Shown here piece after piece: positions 35,816-43,592 of a stretch of DNA of 43,592 nucleotides. The notes below the pieces were generated by a model, which made no database searches, was not told the origin of the DNA, and saw only the letters and a program-made list of their open reading frames with translations. The stretch's first letter is position 1, and every line of letters begins with the position of its first letter. A program made the translations under genes and the position numbers. Source of the DNA: Candidatus Sumerlaeota bacterium. Its GTDB lineage: Bacteria > Sumerlaeota > Sumerlaeia > Sumerlaeales > Sumerlaeaceae. Location: assembly GCA_017161655.1 (NCBI GenBank), contig JADFCV010000008.1:58925-102516 (forward strand). The letters run 5' to 3'.

Positions 35816-36973
35816 ATGGCCAAACGCGACTATTACGAAATCCTGGGCGTGTCGCGCGACGCGTCGCCTGACGAAATCAAAAAGGCGTATCGTCGCGTCG
35901 CAAAACAATTTCATCCCGATAAGAACCCCGGTAACAAAGAGGCCGAAGAGAAATTTAAAGAGGCTTGCGAAGCTTACGAGGTTCTCAGCGATCCCGACAA
36001 GCGCGCTCGTTATGATCGTTACGGGCATGAAGGGGTCAAGTTTAGCAGCGGCGGATTCACCTACAGTGATTTTACGCATGCTGATGAGTTTGCCGACCTT
36101 TTTTCGAGCATCTTCGATACCTTTTTCGGGACCCAGACATCTTCCCGGCGCCGAGGCCGCCCCGAAGCGGAACGTGGTCGCGATCTGAAAGTCGCCGTGA
36201 CCATTGATCTTGAAGATGCTGCTCGCGGCAAAGAGGTGGAACTCGCGCTCACCCGCCTGGAAACGTGTGAGGATTGCGATGGCACAGGGGCAAAACGGGG
36301 TAGCAAGCCACGTGTCTGCCCCGAATGCCACGGTCATGGCGTCCTCCTGTATCAGCGCGGCTTCTTTAGCCTTCAGACGACATGCAGTCGCTGCGGCGGC
36401 GAAGGAAGCGTCATTGACAGCCCATGCCCAGCATGTGCGGGGCGGGGGCGCGTCAACGAGCGCGTCACCCTCAAAGTGCGCATCCCCCCCGGAGTGGACA
36501 ACGGCTCACTCGTTCGTGTTCCTGGGCAGGGGGAGGTCGGCCCACATCGCGGCCCACGCGGCGACCTCTACGTCGAGATCCGCCTGCGCGAACATCCTTT
36601 GTTTCATCGCGAGGGCGACGACCTTCTCTGCGAGGTCCCGATTTCCTTTTCGCAAGCAGCGCTCGGCGATGAAATCACGATCCCGACCCTCGACGGAGAC
36701 GAAGAAAAGATCCGCATCCCCGCCGGCACCCAAACGCATCACGTTATGCGGATTCGGGGAAAGGGCATGCCGCGCTCATCCGATCCCAACATCCGCGGCG
36801 ACCTCTTTGTGAGGCTCATCGTGCGAACCCCAACAAACCTCTCCGAACGTGAACGTGAACTCTTCAAAGAACTGGCGGAATTGCGTAAGGAGAAAATTTC
36901 GCCGCAAAAAGGTTTTTTCTCGCAGCTTAAAGAGAACTTCTCTGATTTCAAAAAAGGCATGTTCGGCGAATAG
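35816..36973 (+). CDS. dnaJ: Chaperone protein DnaJ
   Basis: This is a class I J-protein co-chaperone of DnaK. The J domain (1-70) has HPD at residues 33-35. The Gly/Phe linker is short and replaced by an Asp/Phe-rich stretch ([23 protein letters not shown]). Four zinc-binding CxxCxGxG repeats follow: [32 protein letters not shown]. The C-terminal beta domains contain [19 protein letters not shown]. 385 residues. ATG 35816 is the family start; an ATG at 35801 would add five residues. DnaK and GrpE are not nearby. It is convergent with tspO, with an 18-base gap. Confidence 0.96.
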   Translation: MAKRDYYEILGVSRDASPDEIKKAYRRVAKQFHPDKNPGNKEAEEKFKEACEAYEVLSDPDKRARYDRYGHEGVKFSSGGFTYSDFTHADEFADLFSSIFDTFFGTQTSSRRRGRPEAERGRDLKVAVTIDLEDAARGKEVELALTRLETCEDCDGTGAKRGSKPRVCPECHGHGVLLYQRGFFSLQTTCSRCGGEGSVIDSPCPACAGRGRVNERVTLKVRIPPGVDNGSLVRVPGQGEVGPHRGPRGDLYVEIRLREHPLFHREGDDLLCEVPISFSQAALGDEITIPTLDGDEEKIRIPAGTQTHHVMRIRGKGMPRSSDPNIRGDLFVRLIVRTPTNLSERERELFKELAELRKEKISPQKGFFSQLKENFSDFKKGMFGE

Positions 36974-36991
36974 CAGGAGCCTCTCCGCTCT

Positions 36992-37507
36992 TCAACCGCG
37001 CTGGGCCAGCCACATCTGCATGATGGTAAAATTTAACACACCTGCAAAGCTTACCCAGGCAATGTAGGGCAAAAAAAGCACACCAGCGAGAGGCGAAACT
37101 CGCCAAAACATGATGCACGTTGCAACAATGGCACCCCAAAGTAGCACCAGATCCACAAATGCAAGATCGGGGCGATGCAACCCGAAAAACAGGGGCGACC
37201 ACAGCGCATTGAGCAAGAGTTGCACGGCAAAAACCCCCAAAGCCAGATTCTGCCAACCTGTTTTTCTCCACACGAGCCACGCCGCAATTGCCATGAATGT
37301 ATAAAGAACAGACCAGACGGGACCGAAACCCCAGCCCGGAGGCGTCCAGCTTGGTTTTGGCAAAGTGGTATACCAGCCGTCCGGCCCGAAAAACGCACCT
37401 ACCGTGGCCACACCATAAGTGATTGCTATGAGCAAGATCAAAGCGCCAGGTGCAGATATCATGTCGGCCCTTCCCAAGTTGGTGACATAAGTGCGCCACA
37501 GGGTCAT
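36992..37507 (-). CDS. tspO: TspO/MBR family tryptophan-rich sensory protein
   Basis: This five-helix membrane protein binds porphyrins and, in some bacteria, regulates tetrapyrrole metabolism or stress. Signatures are WYTTLPKPSWTPPGWGFGPVW, TFMAIAAWLVW, LLLNALWSPLFFG, VLLWGAIVATCIMFW and a final LPYIAWVSFAGVLNF. 171 residues with ATG 37507, preceded by GGAG; ATG 37462 with GGAAGGG is equally good and would give 156 residues. Its last helix ends near the DnaJ stop. HemB is 3 kb away, but they are not in one operon. Confidence 0.95.
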   Translation of the reverse strand: MTLWRTYVTNLGRADMISAPGALILLIAITYGVATVGAFFGPDGWYTTLPKPSWTPPGWGFGPVWSVLYTFMAIAAWLVWRKTGWQNLALGVFAVQLLLNALWSPLFFGLHRPDLAFVDLVLLWGAIVATCIMFWRVSPLAGVLFLPYIAWVSFAGVLNFTIMQMWLAQRG

Positions 37508-37790
37508 CATGTTTCAACTCCGAACTGCTTACCACGGCCTCTTCTACTATGATCATGTTCATGAAGGTCCTTCACAAAAATGACCTCACGAAAGTGCTCG
37601 CGAGATTTTTATGGGAACGAGTTTTGCTGAAACCGCCAGACGAAGGACTCTCAGCGCTTTCAAGGGCACCGCGCGCAGGAGACTTGCTCGTCTTTCCCAA
37701 GCAGTGCTTTCGAATTGAGTACGCAACAGCTTGACAAGGTGCGGGAAGGACAAAACGCTTCAACTACCGTCAAGGGAGGAACAGTGAACG

Positions 37791-38888
37791 ATGAAACGTG
37801 TGGCTGTGATCATGGCTGGAGGTGCCGGCGAACGCTTTTGGCCCCTGAGCCGTCAGCGTTATCCCAAACAGCTGTTGAAGATTGCAGGTAATCGCAGCAT
37901 GCTCCGAGCCGCTCTCGAGCGTATCCGTCCCCTTGTTGCCCCAGAGCATACTTTTATTATTACCGGCCGACAGCTCAAACCGGCCATCGAGGAAGCCGCA
38001 ACGGAGCTTCCTCCCGATAACGTCATTGGGGAACCCGAAGGAAAGAACACTGCCGCATGCCTCGCGCTTGCGTGTGCAGCTGTCAGCGCTCGTTTCCCTG
38101 AGCCATCCGAGACCGTGATGATCGTCCTCACTGCGGATCATTTCATCCGCGACACGCAAGCTTATGCAGAGGACTGCTCGGAAGCCATTGCCTATGCGCA
38201 ACGCCACGACGCTCTCGTCACGTTTGGAGTGCCCCCTAATCGGCCTGAAACCGGCTACGGTTACATCGAGCTAGGTGATCCTGTCGACGGATTCCCCAGG
38301 CTTTTCCAAGTTGCGCGTTTCCGGGAAAAGCCGGATCTTGAAACAGCGCGCCAATTCGTTGAATCCGGGAAATTCCTTTGGAATTCCGGGATGTTTGTGT
38401 GGCGGACCTCTGTGCTCGTCGAAGCATTCCGCCGATACCTGCCGCGGATGTTCGAACAGATCGCCCCTATGACGGAAGCCCTGAAGAAGAATAGCATGGA
38501 CGGCCTCGCCGCCGCTTTCGAACCACTAGAAAAGATTTCGATTGACGTCGGCGTCATGGAAAAAGCCGATAACGTCGCCGTCGTGAAGGCGAGTTTTGAT
38601 TGGGATGACATTGGCACATGGGGATCGCTTGCGCGCCTTCTTCCACGCGATGCCAACGGCAACGTTCTTTTCGGAAATGCCATTGCGCTCAAATCGGAAA
38701 ACTCCATCGTTTACTCGACAGCCGACTCGGAAGGCGGAGACAGTCCAATCGTCGTGGGGCTTGGTTTGAAGGATATGATTGTTGTTCACACTCCTGATGC
38801 AATCCTCGTGTTGCCAGCCACGGAAACTCAGCACGTGAAAGACGTGGTGGCTTATTTGCGCCAGCACGGCATGACACAGTATTTATGA
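37791..38888 (+). CDS. manC: Mannose-1-phosphate guanylyltransferase
   Basis: ManC makes GDP-mannose from mannose-1-phosphate and GTP. The nucleotidyltransferase signature MAGGAGERFWPLSR...YPKQLL is followed by GEPEGKNTAACLALA, LTADHFI, ETGYGYIE, FREKPD and WNSGMFVWR. At 365 residues it is the single-domain form, without the C-terminal phosphomannose isomerase domain. AGGGAGGA lies 9 bases before ATG 37791. It is followed at 7 bases by gph. Its product is the substrate of AlgD at 10.2 kb. Confidence 0.94.
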   Translation: MKRVAVIMAGGAGERFWPLSRQRYPKQLLKIAGNRSMLRAALERIRPLVAPEHTFIITGRQLKPAIEEAATELPPDNVIGEPEGKNTAACLALACAAVSARFPEPSETVMIVLTADHFIRDTQAYAEDCSEAIAYAQRHDALVTFGVPPNRPETGYGYIELGDPVDGFPRLFQVARFREKPDLETARQFVESGKFLWNSGMFVWRTSVLVEAFRRYLPRMFEQIAPMTEALKKNSMDGLAAAFEPLEKISIDVGVMEKADNVAVVKASFDWDDIGTWGSLARLLPRDANGNVLFGNAIALKSENSIVYSTADSEGGDSPIVVGLGLKDMIVVHTPDAILVLPATETQHVKDVVAYLRQHGMTQYL

Positions 38889-38895
38889 GGACATT

Positions 38896-39606
38896 ATGAA
38901 GACGCCAGCACCCATGGCCAACCCTCTCGGTCTCAAGCTTATTGTCTTTGACCTCGACGGCACGCTGGTCGACGCCTTTGCCGACATTGCCGCGGCCGTC
39001 AACCACATGCTCGCACTCGACGGTCTTCCGCCCCGTACCGTGGAAGAAGTTAAGCAGCACGTCGGGCGCGGCGTGCGACGCCTCGTAGCAGGGATTCTTG
39101 GAACGGAAGACGAGAAGGTCCTCGACGAAAAAGTGCGCGTCCTCACGGAATACTATCGCCAGTACCCTGTTCGCGAAGCCACGCTTTACGACGGGGTCGC
39201 CGAGGGACTTGCGCAACTTGATCAGGCCGGCTTGCACCTTGCCGTGGCATCGAACAAACCGGACGTTCTCACACGTTACCTGCTCCAGCATTTGGGTGTG
39301 GCGCAATATTTCGACTGGATCCTTGGCCAGTCAGATGCTTTTCCACGCAAGCCCGCACCTGAGATTCTTCACCACCTTATGAGGAATGCCGGAGCGGACC
39401 CCAGCCAGACCCTTGTGGTTGGCGACAGCGAAACCGATATCGAGTTTGCCCGCAACGGCAGGGTCCCCGTCGTGTGCGTCACGTACGGCCAACGCACCCG
39501 CAAGGAGCTCGAACCGCTCGCGCCCGATGCTATCGTTGATTCGATGTCGGAACTTGTTGCACGTATCGCCGACGGCTCGCTCTTTTCTCCAACTACCAAA
39601 GGCTAA
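38896..39606 (+). CDS. gph: Phosphoglycolate phosphatase-like HAD hydrolase
   Basis: This HAD-superfamily phosphatase has the nucleophile motif FDLDGTLVDAF (Asp19, Asp21), ASNKPD as motif II, FPRKPAPEIL with the catalytic Lys, and GDSETDIEFARNG as motif IV. The C1 cap and PEILHHLM... GADP pattern match Gph, which removes phosphate from 2-phosphoglycolate formed by DNA repair. 236 residues. ATG 38896 follows GAGGAC; ATG 38914 is also in frame. It forms an operon with manC, and a phosphomannose or other sugar phosphatase role cannot be excluded. Confidence 0.88.
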   Translation: MKTPAPMANPLGLKLIVFDLDGTLVDAFADIAAAVNHMLALDGLPPRTVEEVKQHVGRGVRRLVAGILGTEDEKVLDEKVRVLTEYYRQYPVREATLYDGVAEGLAQLDQAGLHLAVASNKPDVLTRYLLQHLGVAQYFDWILGQSDAFPRKPAPEILHHLMRNAGADPSQTLVVGDSETDIEFARNGRVPVVCVTYGQRTRKELEPLAPDAIVDSMSELVARIADGSLFSPTTKG

Positions 39607-39644
39607 GAGGCGAGCTCCTCTGCTGAGTTGCGCAGCCAAATCTA

Positions 39645-39679
39645 ACGGCGGAGACTGGGGAAGGGAGTCCGCTGTTTTT
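39645..39679 (+). terminator. Rho-independent terminator of manC-gph
   Basis: A stem built from GGCGGA(GA)CT and AGTCCGCT, with one small bulge, is followed by TTTTT at 39674-39678. A weaker hairpin AGAGG/CCTCT occurs at 39606-39621. The remaining 220 bases to the symporter gene show no clear promoter. Confidence 0.65.
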
Positions 39680-39900
39680 CGTTCCTCGGAAGCTTTATGA
39701 GGAGTTCGAGGAGCGTTCGTTTCCGCACTGTTTCCCACCGCTCGGCATGTCTTTTAGGTGCCTAACCTCTTGCAATTGCGCCCTGGGAGCCATCTTTTCG
39801 TTAGGAGCTATCTGCACCATCATCATAGAGTGTCAGACAAAAAGAACAGGAGATGTGCTTCAGAAGCTAATGGCAGGCGCTCGACGAAAGGAAAGATTCC

Positions 39901-41616
39901 ATGAGTGAATGGGCACTGGTCACCGACGGCGTTATTGTCCTCGTTTACTTTGCCACGATCACAGCAATCGGTCTCTACATGGGGCGGCGCGAACGCAGCC
40001 TCCACGACTATGCACTTGGCGGACGCCAAATGCCGTGGTGGGCAGTCATGGCCTCGATCATCGCCGCTGAAACGAGTGCTGCCACATTTCTCACTGTCCC
40101 GTCGGAAGGCTTCAAAGAACGCGGCATTGTTTACGCGCAGCTGGCGTTGGGTCTGATTCTGGGGCGTGTTCTCGTCGGCTTTCTGTTCTTGCGCCCGTAT
40201 TACGAGTACAAGGTCTACACCGTCTACGATTTTCTCGCGGTGCGTTTCGGGACGAAATCCAAGAACTACGTGTCCCTGCTCTTCCTCATCTTCCGCACGC
40301 TGGCGATGGGGGTGCGAGTTTATGTCCCGGCGCTTGTGATGGTACTCGCATGGCGCATGATTGTGAGAGGCGAAACTGTGCGAGAAATGGCCGCAGGGGA
40401 TGCCTGGCAACCGTACGCCGTTGCCATTACCATTTTGGTGGCTGTCACCTGCCTCTACACACTCATCGGTGGCATCAAAGCTGTCATTTGGACCGACCTG
40501 ATTCAGGCCACCCTCATGTTCACAAGTGCTCTCGTCGCCATCGGCTCGATCCTTTACCATTTGGGCGATGGTCATTTCCTGCGCGGTTTTGGAGCCCTCG
40601 GCCAGCATGTGCCAGAAATGAAATCGTTGCGGGGATACGTGCGATTTGGCTGGGAAAACCTTCCGCCAGATTTGTCGGGGGGCAAATGGCTCCTCGCTTA
40701 CACGAAAGAAGTGCTGGCAGCGCCCTACACGATTATTGCGGCGCTCATCCCCACGTGCCTCGCCAATATGGCTGCATTTGGGACGGACCAGGACATGGTG
40801 CAACGTATGCTCACGGCCAAAGATTATAAGCGCAGTCGGCTTTCCCTCGTCACGGCGGCTCTCATGGATCTTCCGATCTTTATAGCATTCTCCTTCATTG
40901 GGGTTTTGCTCATTGCTTTTTACGAGTTTCGGCCCGAGCTGAAGCCCGCAAAACCGAACGATGTTTTCGGCGTCTACATCATGAACGTTATGCCCGTCGT
41001 CGTGCGGGGGTTTGTGCTCGCCGGACTCTTTGCGACCGCCATGGGAAGCCTCAGTGCCGCCCTCAACGCGCTGGCCACGAGTGTGACGAATGACTGGTAT
41101 CTCCCCTATTTTGCCCGCCGACATGGAGAACGCCATCACATCCTGGCTGCGCGATTCTTCACCGGCGTGTTTGCCCTTCTCATGATTATTATCGCTTCGG
41201 TCACAGCCTACCTCAACGTAGTGAACCCTGAACAGCGCCTCATTCCAATCGCGCTGGGTGTGGCTGGGCTTTTTGCTGGGCCAATGCTTGGCGTCTTCCT
41301 GGTTGGCATGCTCACCAAAAAGCGCGGTTCCGATTTCGGCAACGTGATCGCCCTTTCCATCGGCCTCGTCAGTGTATTTGTCATCACTGGCCAGCACGAA
41401 GAGATTCTGAAAGCCTTTGCCCCATCTCTGCTGCCAGCGCTACGTCTTCCCGCATGGTGGCCCAAAATTGCCTTCACATGGTACGCAATGATTGGGGCAC
41501 TCATCACCTTTGCCATTGCTGTCCTTTTCCCCACTCCTGTCCCGGTGGTTGTGCAGGCCGAGGCACGCAAACAGGAAGCAGTCGAAAAGGGAGATGTGCC
41601 GTTAGCCCTGCGTTAG
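39901..41616 (+). CDS. Sodium:solute symporter (SSS family)
   Basis: This polytopic inner-membrane transporter of the SSS/SLC5 fold has about 13 helices over 571 residues. Characteristic segments are RRERSLHDYALGGRQMPWWAV, SIIAAETSAATFLTVPSEGF (sodium-binding helix), YTVYDFLAVRFG, CLYTLIGGIKAVIWTDLIQA and FGTDQDMVQRMLTAKDYKRS. The substrate could be a sugar, proline, acetate or a nucleobase; motifs alone do not tell. GGAAAG lies before ATG 39901. The stop overlaps the convergent histidine kinase gene by 4 bases. No operon partner. Confidence 0.93.
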   Translation: MSEWALVTDGVIVLVYFATITAIGLYMGRRERSLHDYALGGRQMPWWAVMASIIAAETSAATFLTVPSEGFKERGIVYAQLALGLILGRVLVGFLFLRPYYEYKVYTVYDFLAVRFGTKSKNYVSLLFLIFRTLAMGVRVYVPALVMVLAWRMIVRGETVREMAAGDAWQPYAVAITILVAVTCLYTLIGGIKAVIWTDLIQATLMFTSALVAIGSILYHLGDGHFLRGFGALGQHVPEMKSLRGYVRFGWENLPPDLSGGKWLLAYTKEVLAAPYTIIAALIPTCLANMAAFGTDQDMVQRMLTAKDYKRSRLSLVTAALMDLPIFIAFSFIGVLLIAFYEFRPELKPAKPNDVFGVYIMNVMPVVVRGFVLAGLFATAMGSLSAALNALATSVTNDWYLPYFARRHGERHHILAARFFTGVFALLMIIIASVTAYLNVVNPEQRLIPIALGVAGLFAGPMLGVFLVGMLTKKRGSDFGNVIALSIGLVSVFVITGQHEEILKAFAPSLLPALRLPAWWPKIAFTWYAMIGALITFAIAVLFPTPVPVVVQAEARKQEAVEKGDVPLALR

Positions 41617-42725
41617 GATTGCTCCACTGCTGGCGCAGCCGCCCTGTGAGCTGGCAGCTCAAACCAGAACACCGCGCCACCCTCAGGATGGTTTTCGCAT
41701 CCAATGCGGCCATCGTGCATTTCGACGAAACGCTTCGCGATAGACAAGCCAATCGAACTGCCGCGTTCACCGGCAGTCCCCACACTGCCAGTGCGACCGA
41801 ACTTCTCGAAAACCTTTGCTCGGTCCTCTGGCCTCAACCCTGGCCCAGCATCACGCACCGAGACCCTGACAACGTCGCTGTCTTTCACTTCCACCCATGT
41901 GCGTATCACGGAGCCTCTCTCAGAAAACTTGATAGCATTCGAAAGGAGATTGTACAGGACCTGCCGAATGCGGTCCGGATCGACGTTGACCAGAGCTGGT
42001 TCCGCTGAGGGGGTGAACTCAAGGGACAGTACTTTGTGAGCAGCACTAGCGGCGTGTTCGTTTACGCATTCTCGCACAAGATCGTTGAGGTTCACGACTT
42101 CACGCGCCAGCGTCAGCGCTCCCTCCTGCAGGGCATGATAATCAAGAAAATCCACGATGATGCGCAGCATGAGGTGCGACTGCCGCACAATGCGCTCGAG
42201 CATAGTTCGCATCTCTTCTGTCACGGGCTCGCCTTGCTTCGCGATCATCAGGAGCAATTTTGCGTACCCATGAATGTTGTTCAGCGGATTCTTCAAATCG
42301 TGGCTGGCGATCGCGAGGAATTCATCCTTTTCCTTGGTCAACTGACGTAATTTTAGATGCACCTGAATTCTCGCCAGAAGCACCCAGAGATCAATGGGCT
42401 TGGTAACGTAGTCGTTGGCACCCGCTTCAAACGCCTTCACCATGTCGGCACTTTCGGTTTTTGCGGTTGCCATGATCACAGGCAAATCACTCAGGCTGTA
42501 ACGCTTACGGATTTCCTTCAGAACTTCGATCCCGTCCATCTCCGGCATCATAATGTCGAGTACGACGAGATCGAACGTCTCTTCTTCGAGAGCTTTCAGC
42601 GCCTGGGGACCCGAAAACACTCCGCGCGCATGATAGCCGCTGCGGCGTAGCCGCATGCAGAGCATTTCGACATTGAGATCGTTGTCATCAACAACGAGAA
42701 TCCGTTCACGGTGTCCCTTGTCCAT
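41613..42725 (-). CDS. Receiver-histidine kinase hybrid
   Basis: The N-terminal receiver (residues 8-122) has phosphoacceptor Asp57 in VVLDIMMPEMDG and Lys109 in YVTKP. A HisKA domain follows with phosphohistidine His142 in FLAIASHDLKNPLNNIHGY, then a HATPase_c domain with N box NLLSNAIKFSERG, G1 DAGPGL and G2 RGSSIGLSIAKRF. 370 residues; there is no transmembrane or input domain, so it is a cytosolic kinase controlled by its own receiver. ATG 42725 is chosen; ATG 42779 adds 18 unconserved residues, and the frame is closed just upstream at 42825. It overlaps the preceding response regulator gene by at least 130 bases in another frame. Confidence 0.93.
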   Translation of the reverse strand: MDKGHRERILVVDDNDLNVEMLCMRLRRSGYHARGVFSGPQALKALEEETFDLVVLDIMMPEMDGIEVLKEIRKRYSLSDLPVIMATAKTESADMVKAFEAGANDYVTKPIDLWVLLARIQVHLKLRQLTKEKDEFLAIASHDLKNPLNNIHGYAKLLLMIAKQGEPVTEEMRTMLERIVRQSHLMLRIIVDFLDYHALQEGALTLAREVVNLNDLVRECVNEHAASAAHKVLSLEFTPSAEPALVNVDPDRIRQVLYNLLSNAIKFSERGSVIRTWVEVKDSDVVRVSVRDAGPGLRPEDRAKVFEKFGRTGSVGTAGERGSSIGLSIAKRFVEMHDGRIGCENHPEGGAVFWFELPAHRAAAPAVEQS

Positions 42726-43207
42726 AGGCTCAGCCAGCCTTTCCTGCCACCTGTAGGCGCTCCCGGTCTCTCGCAACATTGCTGGTTGTTGTCTGGCTCT
42801 GCAGAGTCCAACTCGTCGAGATCGTCATCCGCACCCACAACGATCTCCTGCCTTTTGCGCAATAACTCCTCTATCTTCTCAAGCAATTCTTCGTAATCAA
42901 CGGGTTTTGGGCAGTACTCTATAAGGGGATCGTTTTCCGATCCCTTAAGCCTCAGCCGTGTGCCACTCGAAACAATGATCGGCAGAGAATTCCCCAGCTC
43001 CTGGCGGAGCAAATGATACACCCCTCCACCCATGAGGCCAGGCATGACGATGTCCGTTATGACAAGGTCGGGCGCCACTTTGCGCACCTGGTCCACGAGG
43101 CGGTCAGTCTTCAAGAGTGGGAACACTTCATGTCCCGCTCGCGACAACACAAATCGAAGCTGAAAGAGAATATCCTCGTCGTCGTCAATCGTCACTATCC
43201 GTGCCAT
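42596..43207 (-). CDS. Response regulator, single receiver domain
   Basis: A receiver domain fills residues 1-120: acidic patch IDDDED, phosphoacceptor Asp52 in ITDIVMPG, Ser/Thr switch IIVSSGT, and the conserved Lys in YCPKPVDYEEL. No DNA-binding output domain is present. From about residue 122 a low-complexity acidic part (DDDLDELDSAEPDNNQQ) leads into 60 residues that lie over the start of the kinase gene in a different frame; these are probably not a domain, and the stop at 42596 may reflect a real overlap or a sequence error. AAGGTAGG lies before ATG 43207. It follows the GGDEF gene by 34 bases. Confidence 0.9.
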   Translation of the reverse strand: MARIVTIDDDEDILFQLRFVLSRAGHEVFPLLKTDRLVDQVRKVAPDLVITDIVMPGLMGGGVYHLLRQELGNSLPIIVSSGTRLRLKGSENDPLIEYCPKPVDYEELLEKIEELLRKRQEIVVGADDDLDELDSAEPDNNQQCCERPGAPTGGRKGWLSLWTRDTVNGFSLLMTTISMSKCSACGYAAAAIMRAECFRVPRR

Positions 43208-43241
43208 CGGTCTAGCCTACCTTGAGAACTCCGAAACGTTG

Positions 43242-43592
43242 TCACTTTTTCTCCCTTTTTTCCTCGCAAACAAGTTCCGGTTTGTATCGCACCACAAGGT
43301 TTCGTCCGCTACGCTTGGCACAATACATCGCCTGATCGGCACGATGCACCGCGTCCAAGGGATCCTTGTCGTCGCCCCACGAAGCTGTGACACCGCCACT
43401 CACTGTCACCGGTATAGTGAGGTCTCCAGACTGACAAGGCGCACGCGCCACCGCCTCGCGAATTCGGTCCGCTGCGGTGAATGCTTCATCCTCCTCGGTT
43501 TCGGGAAGAATCACACAAAACTCTTCGCCCCCGTAGCGCGCCACGATGTCCGAAGTGCGCACCAACTCCACAATTTTTCGTGCAAACCAGCG
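43242..43592 (-). CDS. GGDEF diguanylate cyclase, C-terminal part
   Basis: The gene runs off the window edge; only its last 116 residues are seen. They contain the active-site motif GGEEF, and RTSD five residues before it matches the RxxD inhibitory I-site that binds c-di-GMP. PVTVSGGVT and ADQAMYCAKRSGRN complete the fold. It would make c-di-GMP from two GTP and is probably product-inhibited. The reading frame is open back to the window end, so the upstream domain is unknown. It is the first visible gene of an operon with the response regulator and kinase. Confidence 0.93.
   Translation of the reverse strand, partial: RWFARKIVELVRTSDIVARYGGEEFCVILPETEEDEAFTAADRIREAVARAPCQSGDLTIPVTVSGGVTASWGDDKDPLDAVHRADQAMYCAKRSGRNLVVRYKPELVCEEKREKK

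Noticed and set aside
37549..37734. Short open frame of 61 residues between tspO and manC
   Set aside because: No ribosome site, no domain, atypical composition; probably chance.
37735..37765. TTGACA element 55 bases before manC as a promoter
   Set aside because: No acceptable -10 sequence at 16-18 bases distance.
39823..41397. 524-residue open frame on the minus strand opposite the symporter gene
   Set aside because: It is His/Glu/Arg-rich antisense translation of a clear transporter gene, with no recognisable domain or ribosome site.
1..43592. Search by eye for CRISPR arrays, tRNA genes, insertion sequences and attachment sites
   Set aside because: No regularly spaced direct repeats, no cloverleaf with a TTC-arm, no transposase or integrase motif, and no terminal inverted repeats were found.

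Overview
The window is a gene-dense chromosomal stretch (about 40 genes on both strands, moderately high GC) from a diderm bacterium. The diderm assignment rests on an AlgE-type outer-membrane barrel, a lipobox lipoprotein, exported proteins with Sec signals and a type II secretion/type IV pilus motor. Housekeeping genes (pth, tadA, holA, hemB, ddl, dnaJ, leuCD, gltD, gpmA) are scattered in short operons, not in the order of model Proteobacteria. My guess is an uncultured, possibly thermophilic lineage of the Sumerlaeota/Planctomycetes-adjacent kind, but nothing here proves a phylum. I see no rRNA, tRNA, CRISPR array, transposase or integrase.

Layout. 1-2.7 kb: tail of an unknown gene, a MalG-type sugar ABC permease with an oversized periplasmic loop, then an exotic pair: a peptidoglycan-binding GH46-like lysozyme/chitosanase overlapping a two-helix holin-like protein. 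2.7-8.5 kb: an M55 D-aminopeptidase, an isolated GspE/PilB ATPase, gpmA with a clear terminator, and an 8-oxoguanine-deaminase-like amidohydrolase. 8.7-12.7 kb: an unknown secreted protein, a textbook GDP-mannose dehydrogenase (algD) and a coupled GT4 glycosyltransferase. 13.1-17.8 kb: tadA-pth, a coiled-coil lipoprotein, and a MarR-leuC-leuD operon. 17.9-23.1 kb: an AlgE-like porin, then two related GT4 enzymes, one fused to an alpha/alpha-barrel domain, with a strong terminator between the two units. 23.6-25.2 kb: two small heat-shock proteins in tandem, the first apparently exported, closed by a perfect 11-bp terminator stem. 25.2-30.6 kb (minus strand): a polytopic membrane protein, an orphan gltD, and an operon of a PilO/GspM-like membrane protein, a Trm112-like zinc ribbon and a STAS-TPR fusion. 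30.8-37.5 kb: exported thioredoxin-like protein, holA plus an AsmA-like protein, hemB-ddl-dnaJ, and tspO. 37.8-43.6 kb: manC-gph, a sodium/solute symporter, and a signalling operon (GGDEF, response regulator, receiver-histidine kinase).

How the genes work together. The most coherent theme is cell-surface carbohydrate: ManC makes GDP-mannose, AlgD oxidises it to GDP-mannuronate, several GT4 enzymes could assemble glycans, and an AlgE-like barrel could export a uronate polymer; no polymerase (Alg8/Alg44) is in view. A second theme is envelope turnover and protection: lysozyme-like enzyme, holin-like protein, D-aminopeptidase, D-Ala-D-Ala ligase, an exported sHSP and an exported thioredoxin. Regulatory capacity is in the STAS-TPR protein and the terminal GGDEF/two-component cluster. 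The less ordinary candidates are the lysis-like pair, the exported/cytosolic sHSP pair, the GT4-barrel fusion pair and the PilO-like/Trm112/STAS-TPR operon. None is proven to be a new system from sequence alone.
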